From the NCBI RefSeq assembly GCF_900182905.1, contig NZ_FXUF01000002.1, positions 248,001 through 312,000 on the forward strand: a DNA stretch of 64,000 bases, written 5' to 3'. Source of the DNA: Anoxynatronum buryatiense (GTDB taxonomy: Bacteria > Bacillota > Clostridia > Peptostreptococcales > Tindalliaceae). The translations under genes and the position numbers were made by a program. Position 1 is the stretch's first letter, and each line of letters begins with the position of its first letter. Of the stretch, positions 8,643 to 16,315 are shown one piece after another. A model generated the notes under the pieces. It was not told the origin of the DNA. It made no database searches and was given only the letters and a program-made list of their open reading frames with translations.

Positions 8643-8677
8643 AAGAGACTTCTGAATAAGATATCAGGAGTCTTTTT
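8643..8677 (+). terminator. Intrinsic terminator after recD2
   Basis: GACTTCTGA (8647-8655) pairs with TCAGGAGTC (8664-8672), followed by five T. It sits about 40 bases behind the recD2 stop. Confidence 0.8.
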
Positions 8678-8742
8678 GATGATTGTTGAAACATTTTCAC
8701 AGACAAGATCGTCTATAAATAGTGGTGGTCTGAAAGAGATAG

Positions 8743-8769
8743 TGAGGTGCATGAGGTGCATGAGGTGCA
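8743..8769 (+). repeat. Three tandem copies of a 9-base unit
   Basis: TGAGGTGCA is repeated three times without gaps at 8743-8751, 8752-8760 and 8761-8769, between the recD2 terminator and the ABC operon start (8802). It may be slippage-prone or part of the 5' leader; no function is evident. Confidence 0.9.
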
Positions 8770-8801
8770 TATTGATTGAAGTTAATAATGGAGGCTTTTG
8801 A

Positions 8802-9491
8802 ATGAAGAAGACAGTGGAACTGGAGAACGCCAGAAAAGTCTATCGTCTGGGAGATGAAAAAGTGGTTGCGGTGGATAATATTTCCCTGAGTATTGCAGAA
8901 GGAGAAATCTGCTGCCTCTTGGGAACCTCAGGTTCAGGGAAATCCACCCTGCTTAATCTAATGGCTGGCCTTGAAAAACCCAGCAAAGGAAAAATTATCA
9001 TTAAGGGTAAACGAGTTGATAAAATGTCGGAGACACAACTGGCCCTCTTTAGGCAACGCAACATTGGTTTTGTATTTCAATCCTACAATTTGATGCCCAT
9101 GCTGACGGCATTGGAAAATGTGAGTTTGCCGTTGACCTTTCGTGGCGTGCCGTTGAAAAAACGCAACCAATTGGCTGCGGAGATGTTGGAAAACGTGGGC
9201 TTGGGCAAGTATTTGAAGCACCGGCCCATGCAAATGAGCGGTGGCCAGCAGCAACGGGTGGGGATCGCCCGTGCTTTTGTGAGTAAACCGCCGGTGGTTT
9301 TTGCAGATGAGCCAACAGGAAACCTGGACTCTAAAACCAGTTTGGAGGTAATGGGCCTGATGCTGGAAATGGCCCGAGCCCACCAGCAAACGCTGGTCAT
9401 TGTGACACATGATCCGGGTATTTCCAAATACGCAGATCGGGTATACACCATTTTGGATGGAAATATCGAAACAATCTTGGAAAATCATTGA
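8802..9491 (+). CDS. MacB/LolD-family ABC transporter ATP-binding protein
   Basis: A 229-residue ATPase of the MacB/LolD/FtsE subgroup. Walker A is GTSGSGKSTL (about residues 42-51), the Q-loop region reads GFVFQSYNLMPMLTALENV, the ABC signature is MSGGQQQRVGIARA, Walker B is VVFADEPTG and the H-loop is VIVTHDP. It is followed after 24 bases by an exported protein and then by a MacB-like permease, so it should power that permease. ATPases of this group usually drive mechanotransmission or extrusion rather than import. The start follows GGAGG. Confidence 0.94.
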   Translation: MKKTVELENARKVYRLGDEKVVAVDNISLSIAEGEICCLLGTSGSGKSTLLNLMAGLEKPSKGKIIIKGKRVDKMSETQLALFRQRNIGFVFQSYNLMPMLTALENVSLPLTFRGVPLKKRNQLAAEMLENVGLGKYLKHRPMQMSGGQQQRVGIARAFVSKPPVVFADEPTGNLDSKTSLEVMGLMLEMARAHQQTLVIVTHDPGISKYADRVYTILDGNIETILENH

Positions 9492-9515
9492 TTAGACCTG
9501 GGAGGGAATTGACAA

Positions 9516-11552
9516 ATGCAGTATGGAAAGAAATGGTTTGCACTTATAATGGCAGTACTTCTGCTTCTAACACCGCTCACTGCATGGGCGACAGAAGATG
9601 GGGATGATAATGGAACTCCTAATCAACCAGAGAGAATTGTCTATTACCCCAATATCACCATGGGAACCCAGTCACGCACACCTACCTTTAAAGCCGGGCA
9701 GGACAGTCGTCTGCTCATTCCCCTGCACAATACCGGTCAGGGCGAGGCCCGGGATGTGGTGGTGACTTTGCAAATTGATGACCCTGCGAAATTTCCCTTT
9801 GTCATGGAAGGGTTGAATTTTCGCAAAGGTGTTTCCTCCATTCGGGGTAGAGGCAGAACAGAGGCCCTCTTTCCCCTCACAGCCAGAACCAATGCACCAT
9901 CAGGCCTCTATACCATTCCTTTTCGGGTGGAATATGCCAATGATGATCTAAACAACCGCTATTCCTTTTCAGATGTGATGTATGTGCGCATTGAAAATGA
10001 CCTCCAGTCTCCAACACTCATCATTCAGGAAATTCAGATGACAGGTGGACGGCTGGCTGCCGGTGGCAGTAACGTTGTCAATATTCATATTCGCAACATG
10101 GGAGACCTGCCGTTGGAAGAAATAGATCTGACACTCTCGGGCTTTGGAACAGGCGGAATCTACATGGATACCACCTATCCCACACGAAAGATTGATAAGT
10201 TGGCACCGGATGAAGTCAGGTCGGTTCCCTTTCCCTTGAGAGTGGAATCGGGTATTGAAGAGGGAACATATCCTTTGCAGCTCAATATGAAGTTCAAGGA
10301 TGATTATGGAACAGCCTATGAATCAAAAGAAGAACTTTATCTGCCGGTTTCCGGCAGTGGATTTTCAGGCGGATTGATTGCCATTGAGAATCTACAGGTT
10401 CCTGCCAACAGTGTACAACCTTACACCGATTTTCCCGTATCCCTTCATGTTCGCAACACATCGGGTACGCGCATAGAAGAAATTCTGGTAAAAGCAGAAG
10501 GCGGCGAAGCGCTCCTTCCCAAAACTCCGGCAATGCAGCAAATTGCGTCCTTAGAAGCCGGCGAAGCAAAAGAAGTGACATTCACTTTTTTTGCAAAAGA
10601 TGGCATTGAATCCAAAAACTACCCTCTGGAAATCCGGGTCGAGCCCGTCAGGAGCAGTGGAAATCAAAATGCGGTGATTCAGTATGCCGGCGTGATGGTG
10701 GGAGATACCGGCGGCAGTGGAGTTCCCAAAATTATTGTTGACCGATATGATTATCACACCGATTATGTACAGGCTGGCGATAGTTTTCCGCTGGATATCT
10801 CTTTCCTGAATACCCATGCAGCCCAGTCGGTGCGTAATATTCGAATCAGTTTCACCTCAGAAGGCGATGTTTTTTCGCCGGTGGGTAGTAGTAACACGAT
10901 GTATATCAACCGTATTGCACCGGGAAGCCGCAGTCAGCAGCAAATCACACTCCGGCCCAAACCTGACGCATCTTACAAAGTCCATAATCTTTATGCTGAT
11001 ATTGAATATGAGGATGAAAATGGAACATCACATCAATCCAAAGAACTCATCGGTATTCCGGTGATTCAGGAGGCCAAGCTGGTTTTCGGAGAAGTGGAAA
11101 CAGGGATGGAGGCTTTTGTAGGCAATCCCATTCCCGTCAGCCTTGAGTTCTATAACGGCGGCAGAGGGCTGGTCAGAAATCTGCTGGTCAGCATTGAAGG
11201 CGACTTTGATACTTCTGATGGATCACTATATATTGGTAATATGGAGGCAGGCAAAAGTAACTACTACGATGCCCAGCTGATTCCCCTGCAACCCGGAAAA
11301 ATGGAAGGAAAAGTCATCTTTCGGTATGACGACGAAATTAACCAGTCACATGAAGTTGAAAAACCATTTTCGATTGAAGTGATGGAAATGATGGCGCCGC
11401 CTGATGATTTCTGGTTTGAAGAACCACAGCCTGATGGCGGAAACACCCTGGGAAAATGGCTGGCGGCAGCAATTGCTGTAATGGGAGTAGTAGGTGTGGT
11501 GATATATCGAAAACGGAAACGCAAAAAAGAGGAAGTGGAAGACGATGAATAA
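9516..11552 (+). CDS. Membrane-anchored extracytoplasmic protein with repeated CARDB/NEW3-like beta domains
   Basis: A 678-residue protein with a signal peptide (LIMAVLLLLTPLTAWA), about 600 residues of extracytoplasmic sequence and a C-terminal transmembrane helix (about 645-665) followed by KRKRKKEE. The outside part consists of roughly five beta-sandwich-like repeats of 100-120 residues. They share patterns such as LLIPLHNTGQGEARDVVVTL, VNIHIRNMGDLPLEEIDLTL, VSLHVRNTSGTRIEEILVKA and VSLEFYNGGRGLVRNLLVSI, which are typical of CARDB/NEW3 domains (COG1361-like). It lies between an ABC ATPase and its permease and overlaps the latter by 8 bases, so it probably works with them as the external partner. 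Function unknown. Confidence 0.82.
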   Translation: MQYGKKWFALIMAVLLLLTPLTAWATEDGDDNGTPNQPERIVYYPNITMGTQSRTPTFKAGQDSRLLIPLHNTGQGEARDVVVTLQIDDPAKFPFVMEGLNFRKGVSSIRGRGRTEALFPLTARTNAPSGLYTIPFRVEYANDDLNNRYSFSDVMYVRIENDLQSPTLIIQEIQMTGGRLAAGGSNVVNIHIRNMGDLPLEEIDLTLSGFGTGGIYMDTTYPTRKIDKLAPDEVRSVPFPLRVESGIEEGTYPLQLNMKFKDDYGTAYESKEELYLPVSGSGFSGGLIAIENLQVPANSVQPYTDFPVSLHVRNTSGTRIEEILVKAEGGEALLPKTPAMQQIASLEAGEAKEVTFTFFAKDGIESKNYPLEIRVEPVRSSGNQNAVIQYAGVMVGDTGGSGVPKIIVDRYDYHTDYVQAGDSFPLDISFLNTHAAQSVRNIRISFTSEGDVFSPVGSSNTMYINRIAPGSRSQQQITLRPKPDASYKVHNLYADIEYEDENGTSHQSKELIGIPVIQEAKLVFGEVETGMEAFVGNPIPVSLEFYNGGRGLVRNLLVSIEGDFDTSDGSLYIGNMEAGKSNYYDAQLIPLQPGKMEGKVIFRYDDEINQSHEVEKPFSIEVMEMMAPPDDFWFEEPQPDGGNTLGKWLAAAIAVMGVVGVVIYRKRKRKKEEVEDDE

Positions 11553-12876
11553 TCGGGATCTGTTGCTCATGGGTCTGGGTAATTTATTCCGTCGGAAAAC
11601 CAGAACTGTTTTGACGGTACTGGGAGTCGTGATTGGAACCTGCTCCATTGTGGTGATGCTTTCACTGGGGATTGCCATGGACCGGGGGTTTCAGGAGCAG
11701 CTTTCCTATATGGGCGATCTGACAATTATCGATGTCAACAACTATGGCTACTATGACGGCGGCATGGGGTCGGGCGGACAGCAAATCAAACTTGATGATC
11801 AATCGGTGATTCAGTTCCAAAAAATTCCGAGGGTTACGGCAGTTATGCCGGTGCGGAGCATTTATATGAAAATGGCTGCCGGCAGGTATGTGGGCTATGT
11901 GAATGTCATTGGTATTGATCCCGAAGTAATGGAACCATTTGGGTTTTCGGTGGAGGATGGACGCCTGCTTCAGGCTTCAGACCGTGATACGATTGTGTTT
12001 GGAAAAAGCGTTGCCTACGATTTCTATAATCCAAGAATGCAACGCAATTACTACTATGGGATGAACCGGGATAATCCACCGCCGGTTGACGTATTGTCTG
12101 CAAAAATGGTGATGACCACTGACATGCAGTATGGTGAAACCAGAAATCGGTGGCAGGATGATACCGACAGCACGCCACCGAAAGTGTATGATGTGCGAGG
12201 TGTGGGGATTCTGGAGGAGAGCAACAGTGAGAAAGACTATTCAGCCTATATGAATCGCAGTTCACTGGAAAAAATCATGGAAGAAGAGCGGCGGAACAAT
12301 CGCAACGATCGCAGCCGTAACGATCAAAGCCAGTTTGAACGGGTGCGTGTTAAGGTGGATAACATCGAAGATGTGGAATCAGTTCAGTCTGCCATCCAGG
12401 CACTGGGGTATCAGACATTTAGTCTGACAGACATACTGAATTCCATGAAAGAAACCTCCCGCATGATCCAGGGGATTCTGGGAGGCATTGGAGCAGTCAG
12501 TCTGTTGGTTGCTGCGATTGGAATCACCAACACCATGGTCATGAGTATCTATGAACGCACCCGGGAAATCGGCGTGATGAAAGTTATTGGTGCACAACTG
12601 ACAGATATTAAAAAATTGTTTTTGATCGAAGCGGGGTTGATTGGATTTAGTGGCGGCGTGGTGGGCGTTTGCTTCAGTTATCTGATCTCAGTAGGTCTCA
12701 ATCACATTGGTGCTGGTTTTATGGGCCCGGGTAGTACCAGTGGCATGTCGGTGATTCCCTTGCAACTGGCCCTGATGGCGATAGCATTTTCAACATTAAT
12801 AGGGATTGTTTCCGGATATTCTCCTGCCCGACGAGCGATGAAGCTTAGTGCTTTGGAGGCGATCCGAAATGATTGA
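11545..12876 (+). CDS. MacB/FtsX-family ABC transporter permease
   Basis: A 443-residue type VII ABC permease. The N-terminal helix follows GLGNLFRRKTRTVLTVLGVVIG, then comes a large extracytoplasmic MacB-PCD domain (about residues 45-290) rich in Tyr, Asn and charged residues. Three C-terminal helices carry the FtsX motifs GGIGAVSLLVAAIGITNTM, YERTREIGVMKVIGA and SGYSPARRAMKLSALEAIR. It pairs with the ATPase at 8802. The 3' end overlaps the 3' end of the convergent TetR gene by 81 bases. The transported substrate is unknown. Confidence 0.92.
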   Translation: MNNRDLLLMGLGNLFRRKTRTVLTVLGVVIGTCSIVVMLSLGIAMDRGFQEQLSYMGDLTIIDVNNYGYYDGGMGSGGQQIKLDDQSVIQFQKIPRVTAVMPVRSIYMKMAAGRYVGYVNVIGIDPEVMEPFGFSVEDGRLLQASDRDTIVFGKSVAYDFYNPRMQRNYYYGMNRDNPPPVDVLSAKMVMTTDMQYGETRNRWQDDTDSTPPKVYDVRGVGILEESNSEKDYSAYMNRSSLEKIMEEERRNNRNDRSRNDQSQFERVRVKVDNIEDVESVQSAIQALGYQTFSLTDILNSMKETSRMIQGILGGIGAVSLLVAAIGITNTMVMSIYERTREIGVMKVIGAQLTDIKKLFLIEAGLIGFSGGVVGVCFSYLISVGLNHIGAGFMGPGSTSGMSVIPLQLALMAIAFSTLIGIVSGYSPARRAMKLSALEAIRND

Positions 12877-13467
12877 TGAAGCATCAAAATCAACCTGATG
12901 CTGGCGAAGCCCTTTCCAAAAAACTTCGAAAGTATGATCATAGCTGGAAAGATCGTGTTCAAAGGTGAACAGGCTATAGAGCATTCCCAGCAGCAGTACC
13001 AGATAACTGTTAATAAAAATGGGCAGACTCCCGGAAGGTTTTTGATAAGTGTGGGTATCCTGAAGATATCGATCAGCAAGGCACTTCATATTTCGATCAT
13101 GTACTTTCCGGTGAGCCAGCTCAACCCGCTCCTTCAGAGGTCCTTCAGACAATAACAAACAACGTTTCCAAAAAAGAAGACGTGTGGGTTCGTGGAAGTA
13201 ATGCAAATTAAAATGGTAAAACTGTTTGAGAGTCACTTCGAGTGACTCTTTTTCCAGTTTTTCAAGCTGTTTTTTTGTGGCACAACTGTAATGTTGAATA
13301 TGCGTATTAATCACTTGAAAAAGCAAGTCTTCTTTGCTGTCAAAATGGGCGTAAATGGAGGCCTTTTTGATGGAAGCAGCTTCTGCGATGGTACTTAGCG
13401 ATACACTATCCCCGTGTTTAGAGAACAACTCATATGTATGATGCAGCAAATCATCTCTTTTGCTCAA
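12796..13467 (-). CDS. TetR-family transcriptional regulator
   Basis: A 223-residue repressor-type protein. The N-terminal helix-turn-helix is typical: LLHHTYELFSKHG, VSLSTIAEAASIKKASIYAHF, then DSKEDLLFQVI. The C-terminal ligand domain is not assignable. Translation appears to begin at TTG (13467), nine bases behind AAGGAG. The last 27 codons lie antisense to the end of the ABC permease gene, and this polar tail extends past the usual TetR end. It is convergent with the ABC operon and divergent from the YdcF-like gene; either could be its target. No clear operator palindrome was found. Confidence 0.88.
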   Translation of the reverse strand: MSKRDDLLHHTYELFSKHGDSVSLSTIAEAASIKKASIYAHFDSKEDLLFQVINTHIQHYSCATKKQLEKLEKESLEVTLKQFYHFNLHYFHEPTRLLFWKRCLLLSEGPLKERVELAHRKVHDRNMKCLADRYLQDTHTYQKPSGSLPIFINSYLVLLLGMLYSLFTFEHDLSSYDHTFEVFWKGLRQHQVDFDASSIISDRLQSTKLHRSSGRRISGNNPY

Positions 13468-13575
13468 ATCAAAGCACTCCTTTCGACGTCATACTCGAAT
13501 GATACCCCAAAAATAACTAAAATGTCGCAACTCTGACGAAAGTTGTATTTTAACGTGTGAAGCAATGGATGGTGC

Positions 13576-13605
13576 TTGTTTTTCATCGAGAAGAATGGTT
13601 ATAAT
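13576..13605 (+). promoter_or_regulatory. Promoter of the YdcF-like gene
   Basis: TTGTTT (13576-13581) and TATAAT (13600-13605) with an 18-base spacer, 66 bases ahead of the start at 13671. Confidence 0.6.
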
Positions 13606-13670
13606 TGGAAAGGAAATGAATCGAAAGGAAATGCACAAATAAGCCCATTTTTCTGGAAAGGTGTTTTGAA

Positions 13671-14456
13671 ATGATCATTGCCGGTTTAAGCTGTTTGATA
13701 CTGACACTTGTCACATGGGTGCGGGCCAATGGCCTAACGTTCTTCGGCTATGGATGGATCCTGGCGGGTCTGGGTTGCTTCAGTGTGGCGTTTGTCAGGT
13801 ATTTGGGAGATGAATCGAAGAAGAAGTGCCAAAACACATATCCATGGCCATATAAAATTCGCAATTGGCTGGCGGGGATGTGTGTGTTGTTGATCAGTAT
13901 ATTTCTGGCAACACAGGGGCTTCTATTGGTGGTTTCAACATCAAAAGATGTGCCGGCCGACGTGATTGCACTGGTGCCTGGAGCCGGAATTGTAAGAAAG
14001 GAGCCTTCCTTTACATTGGCGGGGCGACTGGATACCGCGGCCTTGTTCCTGAAAGATCGTCCGAACAGTACGGTTGTTCTGACAGGCGGACACAGTGATG
14101 GTCAATTGGCATCGGAAGCGCAGGTAATGGCATGGTATTTGGAACGTCATGGAATTGAACCGGAACGGATGATTCTGGAAGAAAAAGCTTCCAACACGCT
14201 GGAAAATATTACTTATGCTGCTGAACTGATGAACATGCAGGAAAATCATTCTCTGAATGCAGTGCTCATTATTACCAGCGATTATCATTTATTACGAAGC
14301 TTGATGCTGGCAAGACGTTTTGGATTTCAAGCATACGGAATGGAAGCGCATTCACCAATTGGCCTTTATCGGAAATATGCCATCAGAGAATTTTTTGCCA
14401 TTTTCAAATCCATGCTTTTTGACTGGCCAGTGAGTCAACAGAAAACGACAGGGTAA
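13671..14456 (+). CDS. YdcF/SanA family membrane protein (DUF218)
   Basis: A 261-residue protein with three hydrophobic segments in the first 95 residues, followed by a DUF218 domain. The domain shows VIALVPGAGI, AGRLDTAALFLKD, VVLTGGHSDGQLASEAQVM, ILEEKASNTLENITYAAELM and IITSDYHLLRSLMLARRF, the standard order for YdcF/ElyC/SanA proteins. These are linked to cell-envelope processes but have no agreed reaction. The stop codon lies inside a hairpin (14446-14472) that also terminates the opposing small gene. Confidence 0.9.
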   Translation: MIIAGLSCLILTLVTWVRANGLTFFGYGWILAGLGCFSVAFVRYLGDESKKKCQNTYPWPYKIRNWLAGMCVLLISIFLATQGLLLVVSTSKDVPADVIALVPGAGIVRKEPSFTLAGRLDTAALFLKDRPNSTVVLTGGHSDGQLASEAQVMAWYLERHGIEPERMILEEKASNTLENITYAAELMNMQENHSLNAVLIITSDYHLLRSLMLARRFGFQAYGMEAHSPIGLYRKYAIREFFAIFKSMLFDWPVSQQKTTG

Positions 14457-14472
14457 TGGATGGTCCCTGTCG
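14440..14472 (-). terminator. Terminator of the T-box small-gene unit
   Basis: CGACAGGG (14446-14453) and CCCTGTCG (14465-14472) form a perfect 8-bp stem. Read on the minus strand it is followed by TTTTCTGTT, so it ends transcription coming from the 57-codon gene. It overlaps the end of the convergent YdcF-like gene. Confidence 0.75.
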
Positions 14473-14507
14473 CTTCAGTGGTTGGTATCATGATCTGGCA
14501 TATGGAA

Positions 14508-14681
14508 CTACCAGTCATTTTTGGCTGATCCGGCACCGAAGAAGTTCATGGTACAAACACCCCGGTTAATGGCATATTGTTGAACAGCTGTTGATTGATT
14601 CATCTGCTTTCGTTGAAGATTGGGAGTGGTACATCCTTGAGAAGTACTATTTTGAGGGGTGCTGGGGTTCATTCTGGTCAT
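14508..14681 (-). CDS. Small 57-residue protein controlled by a T-box
   Basis: A short frame that starts at ATG 14681 with a very strong ribosome-binding site AAAGGAGG six bases upstream and ends at TAG 14508-14510. The product is polar, rich in Asn, Gln, Ser and Thr, with two cysteines (residues 17 and 43), MNQSTAVQQYAINRG in the middle and a GAG/SAKNDW end. It has no signal peptide or membrane segment. A promoter, T-box leader and terminator on the same strand belong to it alone. I recognise no family; a regulatory peptide, peptide precursor or small structural protein are all possible. Confidence 0.72.
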   Translation of the reverse strand: MTRMNPSTPQNSTSQGCTTPNLQRKQMNQSTAVQQYAINRGVCTMNFFGAGSAKNDW

Positions 14682-14817
14682 TGGAATCCTCCTTTTAATA
14701 AAACAATTGAAAAAATGACGAATAGTTCAAATAAACAGACAATTAAGCGTGTATCACCTCCGCTTTTAGCATGACTTCTGCAAGATAAAAATGCAATTGT
14801 TGGAATAGGGATATATA

Positions 14818-14852
14818 AACAACAAAATCCGTCCTTAAAATAAAGGACGGAT
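14818..14852 (-). terminator. T-box terminator hairpin
   Basis: A 10-bp stem, ATCCGTCCTT and AAGGACGGAT, around a short loop, then TTTGTTGTTT on the minus strand. It is mutually exclusive with the antiterminator of the same T-box. Confidence 0.88.
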
Positions 14853-15066
14853 AACTATCCGCGGTACCACCTTTTTTGCCTGCAGAAGCAAGCCACTTAC
14901 GGGAACAAACCCGGCGATATCGGCGCCACCGGTTCCAGCTAATTAATGTTCACTGGAACTGCTCAGGAGCGAGATCTGTCAGCCCGGGTATCGGTTCGCA
15001 GCACCACCGATTCTCTGTAACCCGTTTTGCATCAAGAAGTCTCCGTCATTGCGTTTCATAATATTA
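14818..15066 (-). promoter_or_regulatory. T-box leader RNA (tRNA-sensing)
   Basis: Read on the minus strand, the T-box AAGGTGGTACCGCGG lies at 14859-14873 and is followed by a terminator, ATCCGTCCTT (14843-14852) paired with AAGGACGGAT (14827-14836) plus a T-rich tail. The same bases can form the antiterminator (AAGG/CCTT and CGGAT/ATCCG). Stem I is visible at 14965-15050: a K-turn-like base, an AGAGA box, and a terminal helix ATCGGT/ACCGAT enclosing GGTG. The bulge UGGU predicts a tRNA with discriminator A. The specifier region GGCUGACAG leaves CUG (Leu) and GCU (Ala) as candidates. The only gene behind it is the 57-residue protein. Confidence 0.93.
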
Positions 15067-15072
15067 AAACAA

Positions 15073-15101
15073 ATTATAGCAGGGTAAAATGATGGCGTCA
15101 A
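15073..15101 (-). promoter_or_regulatory. Promoter of the T-box unit
   Basis: On the minus strand, TTGACG (15096-15101) and TATAAT (15073-15078) are separated by exactly 17 bases, a near-consensus vegetative promoter that starts transcription a few bases ahead of Stem I. Confidence 0.88.
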
Positions 15102-15190
15102 GAGGAATCGCCAAAAAAGATAAAATATTTTAAACATTAAAAATTAGTAATAAGTGCAACGCGAATCAATGCTGAAAGCGTGGGTTTCAT

Positions 15191-15219
15191 TTGATCATCG
15201 GGCAGATCAGGAGTATAAT
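15191..15219 (+). promoter_or_regulatory. Promoter of rarD
   Basis: TTGATC (15191-15196) and TATAAT (15214-15219) with a 17-base spacer, 80 bases ahead of the start at 15299. Confidence 0.75.
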
Positions 15220-15298
15220 GATAAAAATTGATTAAACCTAAGAATGAAAAATGAGTTAAAATGAGATGCATAATAGCTGGTCGAAAGGAAGCGACACT

Positions 15299-16207
15299 AT
15301 GTCAACTGAATCATCAACATCTTCAACCACAAGTGCTGTCAGAGGTATCTATTATGCATTGGCTGCGTTTATGCTGTGGGGATTCCTGCCTCTCTACTGG
15401 AAAACACTGCAGTCTTTTTCAGCAGGTGTCATACTGGCAAATCGAATTATCTGGTCGGCTATTTTTGTGTTTTTTTTACTAAAAAAGAGGAATCAGATGG
15501 AAACCGTTAAATCAGTGATTCGGGATAAAAAGCAACTCTTTCGGGTTTTTCTTTCAGCAGTGGTCATTTCTGGCAATTGGTTTGTCTATATTTGGGCAGT
15601 TAATGCCAACCATGTGATTGAGGCAAGTATGGGATACTACATTAATCCGTTGATTGTCATTTTAATGGGTATGTTGATTCTTAAGGAGAAACTGAATCCG
15701 ATGGAAGGCGCAGCAATTATACTGGCATTTGCAGGGGTTCTGTTTATCACATGGCAGTACGGGCAGGTTCCCTGGATTTCTCTCTTTTTGGCCACCAGTT
15801 TTTCACTATATGGACTCTGCAAGAAAATGGTACAGGTGGATTCACTGGTGGCCCTCGGGCTCGAAACACTTATTCTCGCTCCTGTTGCACTGATTTACCT
15901 GGCGGTCAATCTCAATACCTTTATGGCCACTCTTCAGACGGTTTCATGGGTGACAGTGGTATTGCTCATTTTGTCGGGTGTGTTGACAGCACTGCCCTTG
16001 CTCTGGTTTGCCCAGGCAGCCAAATTGATTACCATGTCAGTTCTTGGTTTTTCTCAGTATCTGTCGCCATCCATCTCATTGCTTTTAGGGATTTTTTTAT
16101 TCCGGGAGCCGTTTTCAACCACTCATGCCATTAGTTTTGCACTGATTTGGTCTGGTTTGTTGATTTTCTCTTTGGCACAAACCAGAAAAAGGCGCCAACC
16201 CAAATAG
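15299..16207 (+). CDS. rarD: RarD-type EamA family transporter
   Basis: A 302-residue integral membrane protein with about ten hydrophobic segments in two EamA-like halves. RarD-specific features are the start GIYYALAAFMLWGFLPLYWK, the motif NWFVYIWAVN, ASMGYYINPL and the end-half GVLTALPLLWFAQAAK followed by GFSQYLSPS. RarD proteins are drug/metabolite-superfamily exporters whose substrate is not settled. The start at 15299 is placed by GAAAGGAAG; an earlier ATG at 15266 has no ribosome-binding site. The gene has its own promoter and diverges from the T-box unit. Confidence 0.93.
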   Translation: MSTESSTSSTTSAVRGIYYALAAFMLWGFLPLYWKTLQSFSAGVILANRIIWSAIFVFFLLKKRNQMETVKSVIRDKKQLFRVFLSAVVISGNWFVYIWAVNANHVIEASMGYYINPLIVILMGMLILKEKLNPMEGAAIILAFAGVLFITWQYGQVPWISLFLATSFSLYGLCKKMVQVDSLVALGLETLILAPVALIYLAVNLNTFMATLQTVSWVTVVLLILSGVLTALPLLWFAQAAKLITMSVLGFSQYLSPSISLLLGIFLFREPFSTTHAISFALIWSGLLIFSLAQTRKRRQPK

Positions 16208-16315
16208 CAACCGCCGGCACAATCTGTCTGATCAGGATACAAACATACAAGATCAATAAGGTTTTAAGCTGTACTGCAATCAACTTATCCGATTAAATCA
16301 ACAAGGAGTGTTAAC

